DNA of 64,000 nt from Isoetes taiwanensis. Its lineage: Eukaryota > Streptophyta > Lycopodiopsida > Isoetales > Isoetaceae. Positions 1 to 9,949 of this stretch are shown here, piece by piece; positions within the stretch are counted from its first letter, which is position 1, and the number at the start of each line of letters is the position of its first letter. Under the pieces are notes generated by a model, which was given only the letters and a program-made list of their open reading frames with translations, was not told the origin of the DNA and searched no databases. Both the position numbers and the translations under genes were made by a program. Location of the stretch: assembly GCA_021234155.1 (NCBI GenBank), contig JAJEKV010000040.1, positions 6,225,278 to 6,289,277 on the forward strand, in the 5' to 3' direction.

Positions 1-1570
1 CATGACATTACTTTTGGGCACACATAGAAAACTATATGGTTAGATAATTATTCTTGTTTCAGATCTAATCTATAGTCTAGGATCTCCCTTTCTTACTTAT
101 TGCCCTCTTGAAATAGTCTCACCTTTGAGTTGATGTCATCTAAGAAGTTGGCGGGACTTATTAGATTGCTTCCCTTCATTTAGTTTGATTATTCCTTATC
201 TTTAGCGGAGAAAGTACTTGTCATATACATGGTCGACCCGGTTATCCTATTATTGAATCCTTCTTAGCGAGGTGATCAAGTTCACGAAGAGGTTCCAATA
301 TGTTGGATATCTGCCCAATGTATACAATTATTGTGCTCCATACATTTTTCTTTCCAATACTTGAGCTTTGCTCCATTCTTGGGTCCATCTTCCTAAAGGA
401 AAAGACAAAAATCTACTCGGGAAATTTAGTCCCCATCCCATTATGGATGTTATCACCCATAATTCTAAGAAACTCAACTATCGATAGGGTCCCCTAGCTT
501 GCTCAAAGCTGGTGTAGTCATTAGTCGTTGGAGTAGCAAGGCGATCCATAATTTGTTGAAAAGAATCTGGTATCCTTGGAGTTGTTGTATGGTCCTTCAA
601 GTGCCCTGCTTTCTTTTATTGAACATATTTTGACTCTGCTCGTCCTTAATGTTGATGCTGACTACCTTCATTAACATTATCCCTCTTAGTGGACTTGCTG
701 ATGTAGATAACATAGCATTTCGATTATTGTCATCCCAAGAGCTTGAAGATAATATTCTTCACATTCTAGAATCTTTCATGTCGCTCATCTGCCTTGGAGG
801 TTACGAGATTCGAAGATGATTCTTCCAACTCCTGAATTGCTATTGTTGTGCTTGACCTTGTCGATTCCATTCTTCGTCTTGCTGGTTGCATGTTGTTGTT
901 ATAAGGCTGATGACAATGTTGAGTGCTTTACCCCTTCTAACTGTGCAACTTCTCTTCTTTGAGGGAGTTTATGTGCATCCATCTGCGGGGACTAATCTTG
1001 GTGATCAATTAATAATGCTGGTATTTTGTCCCCCATGATGCCTCTTCTTGATGGTGTTTGACCTCCAATCTCTAAGGTAGAAGATTGTCGATCATCATGA
1101 GCTTGCGATGGTGTTGCCGAGGTTGATGTAGGCGCTCTGAAGTATCGGGGCTGATGAGGAAGAAATTTGTTGCAGTCTCGCCATATTCCTATTTCCGAGG
1201 AGCCTACCCTTGCTGGCTTGCAATACCTCCTTAGTCAAAGCATGTCTGCTTGGAATCTAGATCTGATACTACTATGTCCTGTATATCTGCGATAGTTGCC
1301 CTTCCTCGGAGGTATATCCAGTCTCATCTTTTAGGGCTCTTGATATGATAAGTCGATGAAGTATACTTGTTGGTGGTGTAGCTGTGGCATTAGTCATCGA
1401 TGTGGGGTCATTCTTCGAGACAATATGGCACTTGGAGAATATCCTTGACTAGGAGGTGTTCCTCCCCTAATGTCATCAATTTTATAAGTGCCACGATGCC
1501 CATTGGCTGTTGCATAGCCCTCTTGGAAATTCTTATGTCTAATCTTGATGTCGCAATCGTTCTTCCTATA
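1..1570 (-). other. Degenerate internal region of element A, unidentified
   Basis: This stretch lies downstream, on the minus strand, of the H3-like relic and palindrome pair of element A, where element B carries ORF2 and gag. The minus strand has broken coding-like stretches, the longest at 1408-1629, but I cannot match any of them to ORF2 or gag of element B. No tRNA, repeat array or recognisable domain is visible. It is probably the decayed interior of element A continuing off the left edge; that is inferred from position only. Confidence 0.35.
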
Positions 1571-1578
1571 GGCTCTCC

Positions 1579-1651
1579 GTCCGGGTGGCTGTGCGAAAAT
1601 GGGCCTTCCGTCAAGGGTGCAGAGGCCAATTTCGCATAGCCTTCCGATTTC
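1579..1651. repeat. Imperfect palindrome 1 of element A
   Basis: Inverted arms at 1587-1606 (GGCTGTGCGAAAATGGGCCT) and 1623-1641 (AGGCCAATTTCGCATAGCC) flank a loop of about 16 bases. It is the partner of the near-identical palindrome at 1779-1851, about 200 bp away. It sits downstream of the H3-like relic on the minus strand, matching the position of the palindrome pair between the two accessory genes of element B. Confidence 0.8.
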
Positions 1652-1778
1652 AGATCTTTGGGACTTCTATCAAGAGTTTTAGAGAATTTAAAGATCCTAA
1701 CATACTTATTTGGGAATTTCTAACCTAATTTGGAACTTTTCTTGGGCTAATTGGGCAAAATTTGGCCTGGATATGGTG

Positions 1779-1851
1779 AAATCGGATGGCTATGCGAAAA
1801 TGGGCCTTCCGTGAAGGGTGCAGAGGCCAATTTCGCACAGCCTTCCGATTT
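1779..1851. repeat. Imperfect palindrome 2 of element A
   Basis: Second copy, with longer arms: 1779-1807 pairs with 1824-1851, giving a stem of about 28 bp that begins AAATCGGATGGCTATGCG. The central loop is shared with copy 1 except for one base. The start-to-start distance to copy 1 is about 200 bp. The sequence is unrelated to the palindromes of element B, although size, pairing and spacing agree. Confidence 0.85.
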
Positions 1852-2036
1852 CGGCTGTTTGGTCCAAAATTTAGCTAATTTGCCTATAGTACCCATACTA
1901 ATTTACCCTATTTGGATGCTTACAGTCATGGTGGCTACAACTAAACTAAAATTTGAGCAACTTAAACACATTTTAATACAAGAATTGAAGTCAATTAACA
2001 ACAAAATTTTATATTTATAGAGGGGAAACTTAGCAA

Positions 2037-3050
2037 TTACATTAATTTACACAAAACTTCATCCTCAAGGGGTATTCCTTGCGGATCGCGACGGCATAAG
2101 TGCAAGTCCTTGGGCATCGAGGTCACCCTCTTGGCGTGGATGGCAGAGGTTCCCTTCTTCGAACAAGCGGGTGAGCTTCGGCCTCGGCCCTGCGCTTCGC
2201 GACGCAGGAGTTGTGGCGGCGTCACCATAGTGGGTGGCAAGTCTTGCATGACCTCCCTCATGGCAGCTTCAAAAGCCTTCCTAATCGAGGAGATTAGTGC
2301 CTTGTTGGAAGTGCCTAATCTCACCGAAAAGCTTCGGGCATGCCTTGTGTTAGGCCCATGGTGGACCTTCCTTGGCTTCTCGAGATTGGGTGGCGGGACT
2401 TGGGCTGGTTCCTTCTTGATGGACCTCCTCCTTGTATGGTTGAGCGTTTTGGCGGTACCGGTCGTTATACCTCGTCCAGCGGCGGAGGTATTCTTCATAT
2501 GCCTTGGCTGGCGTGCAGCCAAGTCGGTCTTCCCTCCAAAGTGACGATTCGCTCACCGCCTTACGCTTCTTAACCACCTTAGGTGGCTTGGGCCCACTTT
2601 GGATAAGGTGGTCTTTGCGTCGAGGGTTTGAAAGATTCCCCGGCGACCCCGTCCCTACTCCCCTTCTTCTTCCTCTTCATCCTGTAAGCACCTCCTCGTC
2701 CATTCCAGCCTTCTCCCTTGCCCTTCTTCTTGGAGTAGAAGACGCCTCTGTGAGTTTAGTCTTCTTTGCTGGCTGCTCCACACTCCTCCCTCAGCACGCT
2801 CTTCCACCTACGTGTCGAGGAAGGCCCAAGTGGCCGGACTCTCCGTTCTCACGGGTGCCCCCGACGAAGAAGCCCCGAGTGTTTTCTGGGCGGAATGTCA
2901 CCGTCCCATTTCTTTGGAGGGAAGCTCCTCTTCCCCTTCTTGGGTGAAGGTGCTCAGGGATCTTCTTCACATGGCGACCTCTTGCTAAATGCTTGTCAGT
3001 GATGTGGCACACGGCTTCTTGGTGCGGCGAGGATTGGTTAGCCATGCCAT
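2037..3050 (-). pseudogene. Histone H3-like gene of element A, frameshifted
   Basis: Reading right to left, a candidate start at 3048-3050 or 3043-3045 is followed by a basic, low-complexity tail, then a TPAKAYEE motif near 2510. The parts of an H3 fold follow in shifting frames: EIRHFQ near 2310 (canonical EIRKYQ), then FEAAMREVMQDL near 2270 (helix 1), RLFEEGNLC near 2165 (helix 2), and AIHAKRVTSMPKDL near 2140-2100 (loop 2 and C-terminal helix; canonical AIHAKRVTIMPKDI). Several single-base shifts break it. TPAK.YE and EIRHFQ are shared with the copy at 51483-52740, so both descend from one element-borne gene. Near the start, one frame reads RRTKKPCA, a possible decayed ARTKQTARK; this part is weak. 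Confidence 0.75.
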
Positions 3051-3189
3051 ACTTGACACCTAGAAAATCGAGGTGACGTAAAGGCTGACCAAGAGAGAGA
3101 TGGTGGAGGAAAAGGTTGGAGGGAAATGAGGTGTCGTGGATATTTAAAAAAAGGAGGGTCCTTGGGAATTTTCCTACCATTAATAGGCC

Positions 3190-3620
3190 TACTTATTAGC
3201 CCCTTATTAATTACACCATAGTACCCTTTATTATTAATATATATTAAATTTCTAATACACATACTAAAATTCCTATTATACCTTTAAAATTTCAAATTTC
3301 CTAAGTGTTTGAAGTGTTAATTATAGATTTGCGCCATTTTTTCACTCGGGTCTCGATTGGCATGATTCTTAGGACCCATTTTAGGTGAAATTTGATGCAG
3401 ATGCATAATTTTCACTCAAAATTTACTAGAAGGTAAATTTGACTCATTTATTTCTTCGTCTAACACTTAACCTAATTCGACCCACTACCTGGGAGAAAAA
3501 AAATTTTCCCCTATTTTGGCGGTTCAATGGTGGAAATGTTTATTTCACACCCCTATAGGCCTGTTAGACTACTTTCATGGTTATGGTCGATTAGCGCTAG
3601 TTCTTGGTCAACCAAGAACA
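3190..3620. other. Untranslated leader of element A
   Basis: AT-rich, non-coding stretch between the primer-binding site and the H3-like relic. No palindrome pair like the one upstream of the H3-like gene in element B is evident. A weak TATA-like run, TTTAAATATCC on the minus strand, lies near 3137-3150. Confidence 0.5.
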
Positions 3621-3621
3621 T

Positions 3622-3633
3622 CGCTCGACACCA
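3622..3633 (-). promoter_or_regulatory. Diverged primer-binding site of element A
   Basis: The minus strand reads TGGTGTCGAGCG next to the LTR end, where element B has TGGTATCAGAGC (complement of the initiator tRNA-Met 3' end). The first four bases and a few others agree. Mutation or use of another tRNA would both explain it. Confidence 0.55.
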
Positions 3634-3634
3634 T

Positions 3635-5271
3635 TGTGACGCCCCTCACAAATATACCTAACGCCTGGCCAGACACCTCGGAAATCCCCATCCGGTCCAT
3701 CAACCGCATGGGCCCCTCCGTCTAACCCGCATTTCGAGAATCCTAGTATGCGGGGGGACACGAAAGGTGTCTTGCCGCCTACCCCTATGGGCTCCTATCC
3801 GCAGCCGAAGCATAAACAACGTCGGGGCTAGTAATAATGATACAACATACTACCAAGGGTAGTCCATCACATATCCAATAACCCAAAGAAGATAATCCTG
3901 CCATAAAACATAAGAGCTCCTACCCATGGCTCCGGACCTAAGTAGGAGGGTGGACCGACCGGCTAGGCCTCAAGATAGAGCAGGGCGAGTCATAACAATG
4001 GCGGGCTGGCCATAGACAATGGCTAGGTTGACCACTCCATCCGCCCTCCGCGGGTGCATACTTTGCAGATGGGCTAAATCGAGGCTACGGCATGACTCTA
4101 GCCTTCCTGGATACGCAATCCCATGGCATCACCCATCGGGACTACTCAGTTGCATCTCCCTGTCCGGGTGAGGCGGGAAGGGGTTGCATCTCCCCCTTCC
4201 CAAGGTCTAGAGGTTGGGTGGGCTGAGAATCGTGGGCGACACCGATTCGCACCGACTTAACCCCCAAAACGAGAGCCAAGCAACACTTGCGGCTCTCGAG
4301 GGGCGGCGACACCATTGCCCCCAGAGGTGTGGGACCCATGCTCGACCCACACGGTGGCCAGGCCATAGCCCCTAGCCCACTATGGGATCCCCTGCCCCAC
4401 TTCGTGGGATCCTCCCTCCACATTCCCTCTAGCCCGTTATGTGGTGCTGAGTCACATCATAACCTCGATAGCACTGGTGGGCTCCTATGCACTGAGCCGC
4501 AACTAATAGGAACTAAGGGATCTACTCTAGGAGCATACTACATATGGCCCTAGGTCTCTACCCCCCTTCCCAATACAAGAGGAGCAAACATGATCAACCA
4601 ACATCACATAATCATCATATCCTAAGAATGATCATAAGAAGAACATCTTAACCTAATCATACAATCTAACTAATGGTTAGAGTTCATTGATTAGGGTTCA
4701 AGATGTTGAATACGGGTTCTAGGATGGCTCTACTCTAGATACAAGATACTACTTACATCACGGAATGCTAATTCGGATGGGCTATCGCCAACTACTACCC
4801 TACATACCGCGCCTCGATGCTCTCCCTCCGCATCCATTGTGCCTCCATGGTCTTCGACCCACGTGATGCTGCTCCTGCTCCAAGAACGAGTCTACCCTGC
4901 TGGGGCTGCTGCGCCAGTCTATGCCACAGCAAACGATGTTCGAAACGGAGTTTCGAACGAGTAGGTGAGTCTCACGGGTGCTAAATTGGAAAGAGGCCTA
5001 GGGTTAGGGGTTCCAGCCTATATAAGTTAGGTCCACCTAGGATGCCCGCATGGGCACCAATGCGGTGTTGAGTCTGTTGTGGCGGGTGCCCCCAATAGGT
5101 TAAGGCCACGTGGATAATGGTCTAACCTATGGTTGGCTAAGTTATGAGAATAACTTGGCCATGCCCCCTAGTGCCACAATCTATGGTATACAAGGCTATG
5201 AAGATAGACTTGTATAGTGACGGATCCCGGAATATACGTATTTATGGCGTATATTCCCCTGGACCGTCACA
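3635..5271 (-). mobile_element. 5' LTR of element A
   Basis: Starts TGTGACG and ends CGTCACA, an inverted 7-bp terminus of LTR type, about 1.64 kb long. It is homologous to the LTR pieces at 13941-14828, 42259-42926 and 53413-57181. Shared blocks include the stretch around the primer-site junction, a CACTCCATCC segment near 4035, a CTCTACCCCCCTTCCCAATACA block near 4557, and the terminal part. The right flank reads ATTAG TACAAGC; the homologous site in the second long block, near 19788, reads ATTAA TACAAGC, consistent with insertion at a 5-bp target. The opposite LTR lies outside the window. Confidence 0.8.
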
Positions 5272-5274
5272 ATT

Positions 5275-6840
5275 AGTACAAGCTATCATCTTATTTCAAT
5301 CGCTTTATACCAAATGGGTGAAAATTTTACCTACAATGAAGTAAATGACTCTCATGTTTTAACCTAGAATATTTGTTGTCAAAATCCTTGAAATATAGAA
5401 ACCTAACATTGCTATTAGAATACTTAAAGCCCCAATTGAAGAAGATTGGTCTCAAGGTCAAAGTGAGGTCGACATTCAACTCTTTCCTAGCTAGATTTGA
5501 AGGTCAAGTTCAACAAATTTTCTTGAAGTTCCCCTTCTTTCATTCCTTGCCAAATTCTTAAGCCAGCATCCTACAAGCCCTAGTCGCGCAAGTCAATAAA
5601 GGAATTTACATTGCATAGCAAATGTGTTTTTCGATTGTCATGTCTGGGGTGGAGGCTCTAACTCTTTCACCTCTCCTACACAACCATGGGGAATTTACAT
5701 GCAATTCCCCCCACTTTTTTTTTTTTGGAGGGGTGTGGTCTGATCATTTGAGTTAGGTTTCTACTCCCTCTTTTTACCAAAATTCTCAACGTCTCATTTT
5801 TTTATTCTCTCTCCAAACTTCAAACTTCAATTTGGTCAAAGACTAGAGGCTAAAACTTTAGATTATATTAGGTAAAATCATAAAAGGCCACTAGCAGTAA
5901 ACTGTGGGGTGGAAACATTCCCAACTGAATGCCAACCCAAAAGTCATCTGCAAAGTTTTTCATTGAACCTCTATCATCTCTTTATTAAAGTATGATGGTA
6001 TGGAAAATGACCGCATGTGTTAGAGCGAATTTTAGAGCCCCTATGTATTTTTCCTTGGTGGAGGTATTCAAACCCTAGTGTTGTACTGCACATTTGGTGG
6101 AGGTACGAGTCCCTCCATGTATGTGTTTATTGTTCTTTTTGCATGTCTGACTCGGCATGAGGATGGAGGGGAGAGTGGTGTATGCTCCAGAGGCTGAAAC
6201 ATGGCATTTTCATCAATAACTCAGTGTATCATCTCTAGACATGCATATGGAGCCATAGCAATTGAAAAAACAGAGTTTGAATCTATCGGCCATTCCGAAT
6301 GATCCCAAACAATTTTACTACTGCTAAAGTCACTCTTAGCTTCTAATTGCCACATCGGAAGAAGGATAAACGACCAATTTCAACCTCTAAAATATAAACC
6401 CTTCAAGAACCTAGTACCTCAAAGGATTTATGTTTTGAAGGCCATATCATAGCAAGGTTTAACCAGGATCTTGTACCATGTCATCATGTAGAGGGAGGGT
6501 GTCAATGCTGGAAGATGGATCCTTGAAACCTTATGGAATTAGCATGCCTCAAAAGTCCTCTCCCAAAGTTTTTTGGACTTGTTCAAAAAAGGGTCCTTAA
6601 ACATAGGATTTAACAGTGCACCGCGCAAATGGCTTTTCCAAAAGTGTCGAAGAGGCCTTTGGCACAGTCTAAGTGACGTCGGACCCTTTTGGCTGCTACA
6701 CAAATAATTTGGCACTGAATAAATCGTTAAATATCATTCTAGCTCATTTGGAAGCTAAGGTTATTTTGTCCTAAACTTTCCTGGTCCTCCTCCCCTTCTC
6801 TTAAACCCTAGGTGCTCTGAAAGCCGGTCACACGTTTTCA
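5275..6840 (+). repeat. Long homologous block, copy 1, leader part
   Basis: Nearly identical to 19790-21390. No convincing protein is encoded; the 62-residue reading frame at 5373-5561 is present unchanged in both copies but resembles nothing I recognise. The block leads into the tandem monomers and then the LINE body, so it may be the long 5' region of the LINE or older sequence it was inserted beside. The left border coincides with the end of LTR A, so its original extent is unknown. Confidence 0.7.
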
Positions 6841-6846
6841 ATCATA

Positions 6847-7650
6847 ACTGGAGATCTGGAAGTCCGTTTCCATTCAAAATCTGTTTGCGTTGGAAAGCCA
6901 TCTCGAGTTCTTTCTATTGGTATGTGATTTTGCATATGTTTCACTGATTATTTTACATCAGAAACGCAGATTTTCGGGCTGCAAATTAAGGGTCCCAAAA
7001 ACCCAAGTGTTCTTTGGTGCTGCCCAAACAATTTTGATCATATCTGGAGATCAAGAACTCCGTTTCTGCTGAAATTTATTGCGTTGGAAAGTCATCTCAG
7101 ATTTCTTCTTATTGATATGTAATTTGTATATGTTTTCAATAATTTTTCCTCTGCAAAAACTCGAAGTTTTTGGCTGCAAATCGAGGGCGCAAAAAAAACC
7201 CTAAAGTGCTCGTGGTATTGTCCACATACTTTCTATCGTATCTGGCGGATTTTAACTCCGTTTAAGCTGAAATTTATCACGTTGGAAAGCTCCCTTAGTG
7301 ATCTTTCTGAAGGTATGTGATTTACATGTGTTTGAATGGTGTTTCCATAGCAAAAGCACAGATTTACAGCCTGCACCACCACTTTGTGGTTCATATTACA
7401 TTTTTGTTCATATCTCTTTCTCTGTGACTCGGTTTCTCATGAAATTTATATCTTTGGAAAGCTCTCTCAGAGTTCTTTCAAAGATATTTTATGTTGCTAA
7501 TGTTTAGACAGGATTTCAGAGCAAAAACAACAGATTTTCAGTGCTGGCTTTAGGGTTTCCATTGTTCGATTTTTCAAACTATATACTTTTCTTCATATCT
7601 ATTGATCCGCAGCCTCGCTTTGGGAGCAATGCATATCATTGGAATTCTTG
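6847..7650 (+). repeat. Tandem ~190-bp monomers before LINE copy 1
   Basis: Four to five degenerate units start near 6847, 7041, 7239, 7411 and 7595. The shared core is a TATCTGGAGATC-like start, AACTCCGTTT, GAAATTTAT and CGTTGGAAAGC, followed by a T-rich stretch and a GCAGATTTTCGGGCTGCAAAT-like tail. Spacings are about 170-200 bp. Tandem promoter monomers at LINE 5' ends are known from mouse L1; that these act as promoters is inference. Confidence 0.75.
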
Positions 7651-7859
7651 TTTACGTGATGATTATAAAGACATATGGTTTGTACACATTCGCTAAGATC
7701 GAGAGGAGAAAACAACAAGTTTTTGCAACCCGATTTTAAGACCATTCGTGAGGGTGTGATACCATCCAATCACCTTGGCTTAAAGCATTTACATGCCGAA
7801 GCCTTGCAGGCCGCCTCGTAAGGGGAAAAACCATTGCTTATTTTCATTTCGCACCTTTG

Positions 7860-8300
7860 GCGTCTCGTAAGGTGCGCGAGGTTGCACTAGAGGTTGCGCC
7901 ATTTGATTTATGCACTTGAACGCTTTGGCATGGTGTCGTAAAAGGTGAAAGAGCCCCGCACTTGCACTTGGAAGCCTACTCCCCGCCGACACGTGGAAGC
8001 TTTCGCACGAACGTCAGTAAAAGGACGAGGTTGTGCGGCAAGTGCTTGGAGGCTTTTCGGACAAGTGTCTATAAGGTGGCATAGGTTGCAATAGAGGTTG
8101 CGCTTGATTTATGCGCGAACACTTTCAGACGGTGCGTTCGTAAGGTGAAAGAGCCCGCATCTTGCTTGCACTTGGAAACCCGTGCCTGCTTCTGACACGT
8201 GGAAGCTTTCAGACGGGGCGCCCGTAAAGGCGGGAAGGTTGTGCATCATCAAAGTGCTTGAGGCTTCGGACATGCCGTCAGGCCAGGGTGACAATCGTAT
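7860..8300 (+). repeat. Two ~210-bp repeats in LINE copy 1
   Basis: Two units share GGTTGCACTAGAGGTTGCG, GATTTATGCACTTGAACGCTTT, GGTGAAAGAGCCCGCACTTG, a CTTGGAAGCC segment and a GGTTGTGC segment. The first runs to about 8085 and the second to about 8290. The same pair occurs at 22415-22830. Many unit differences are 1-4 base indels in CG-rich runs. Confidence 0.65.
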
Positions 8301-9945
8301 TCTTGGCAACTCCGGGATAGAAGAGCGAGCGAGCCTGGCGCCCTTCTAACCCCACGATATGCATGTGGATGGTGCCGACACGCAATCCCTCTACTGGCGG
8401 AACATGGCGGCAAAACTTCTACGGAGTACATAGATGCCATTCCCAATCGTGAGGCCGATGACACCGCAAAATTGACAAAAGCACCTAAAAGAGAAGCGCA
8501 GTAAAGTCGCAGTAACAAGCATAGCTTGGCGTGCATATGATGATACTCTAGCCTAGCAAAGACGCATCCCGGTGCTTCCACCACCAAAAATAGGTAGTTG
8601 AGGAGCACCGGAAATGTGTTCAAGCAATGACAAAGGGCAACAGAGCTCGAATTGCTTGCTTGGCGGAGGAAATGCAGCCTCACCTAAATCCAAATTGCTC
8701 AGGCGGCAAAAAAATAAACAACCAAAAGATGGAGACCAATACAAGACTGGAAGATGGCCTTCGCCTAGTGCACTCGAAAGGCGTAAGGATAAGAAGAGTC
8801 TTGCGACATGCGGTCCGCATAGATTCCTTGTACACCGCCATGGAAACCATGACACAGACAAGCGACGTGTTGAGCGAGACGGTAACCATCTCCGCCGATC
8901 GTAGATCGAGGAGGCTGGCATTTGTGATCGCGAAAGTCCGTGTCGCGAAGAGAGCCGGGCCACAATTGAAAGCCCTTCAAAGTAGGTCGACACAAGAAGT
9001 GGCCTCATCCGCAATGAACCCTATGCTGACTCTCGCCAGTAAACCGGAGCATAGCTCCGCACCCAAGATCGGAAGATGCAGGGCCGAGGGCAGCCATTCC
9101 GTGAACAAGGCAAGGGCCTCAATGCATTTCGCGAGCACTTGCAACGATTGCATGCGTGAATTGACAAGGCAAAGAACAATTTCGCCAGAGCTAAGCTTCG
9201 CCCGTGGAAGGAGAGACCACTATAATACCCGCCACTCAGCCCCACCACGCAAGAGTTCCGCAGGCATCAGCGACGCCGTCTACCTACTGCACCCCCAAGC
9301 CCATGCCACCCCGCCCCACGTGAGGGCCACGCCCTATGCCCCGCCCGGCAAAAACAACCTCGATGCTGCCGAGGATTGACCCAATCGGTCGAGAGCTCGG
9401 GGAGCCGAGGCGAAGCCACAATGTGGTGGTACGTGGCACGGCGGAAGAGGGGAGGGACCTCGATTAATCGGCTCCAAATGTTGATTCTTGCTTGCGAATG
9501 ACATTCCCCACGTGCGGTAAACATTATTAGGGCGTAGACGCCATGGCGCCAACACCCAAACCGCCCGGGTGGTCACGTTTCACAAAGACGAGATGTGTAA
9601 GGAAAGCGGCCATCTGGCCGGGGTAAGCTGAAAGGAAAGGAAGCAGAGTATTGACCGAGATTCTTGACCCAACAAGAAGACCGCGAGTACGCGAGTTGGC
9701 TAAAATTAAAAGCATTCGACCATGACGAGGAGCCGCGAGGACAAGATTCAAATTTTGGATGTACCATCTTTTGTCACGACTCTTGCTAACCCTCCAAAGG
9801 CCTGGCGAGCCACTCCCTTCCATTTGCTCGCATATCTCGGAGCCGCTCAAGGTGCCTGCACCTTTATACCGCATCTCGCCGCTTCCATCGCCACCCCCTT
9901 CTGCTTTATGCCATGCAATCCCCACCGCCTCGCCAACAAATAGGA
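8300..9945 (+). pseudogene. Presumed LINE ORF1 region, copy 1
   Basis: Lies between the repeats and the endonuclease region and is homologous to 22830-24540. One open stretch at 8627-9379 codes for 250 residues, rich in Arg, Ser and Ala, but it is not open in the second copy and shows no zinc knuckle or RRM that I can see. By position it would be ORF1. I would not treat the 250-residue frame as a real protein. Confidence 0.35.
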
Positions 9946-9949
9946 ATTG

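Noticed and set aside
2110-2947. Plus-strand frames of 144 and 147 residues near 2.1-2.9 kb
   Set aside because: They lie antisense to the H3-like relic, whose minus-strand motifs are clear.
8627-9379. 250-residue frame as a real LINE ORF1 protein
   Set aside because: It is not open in the homologous copy at 22.8-24.5 kb, has no recognisable domain, and sits in sequence full of indels, so I list the region only as presumed ORF1.
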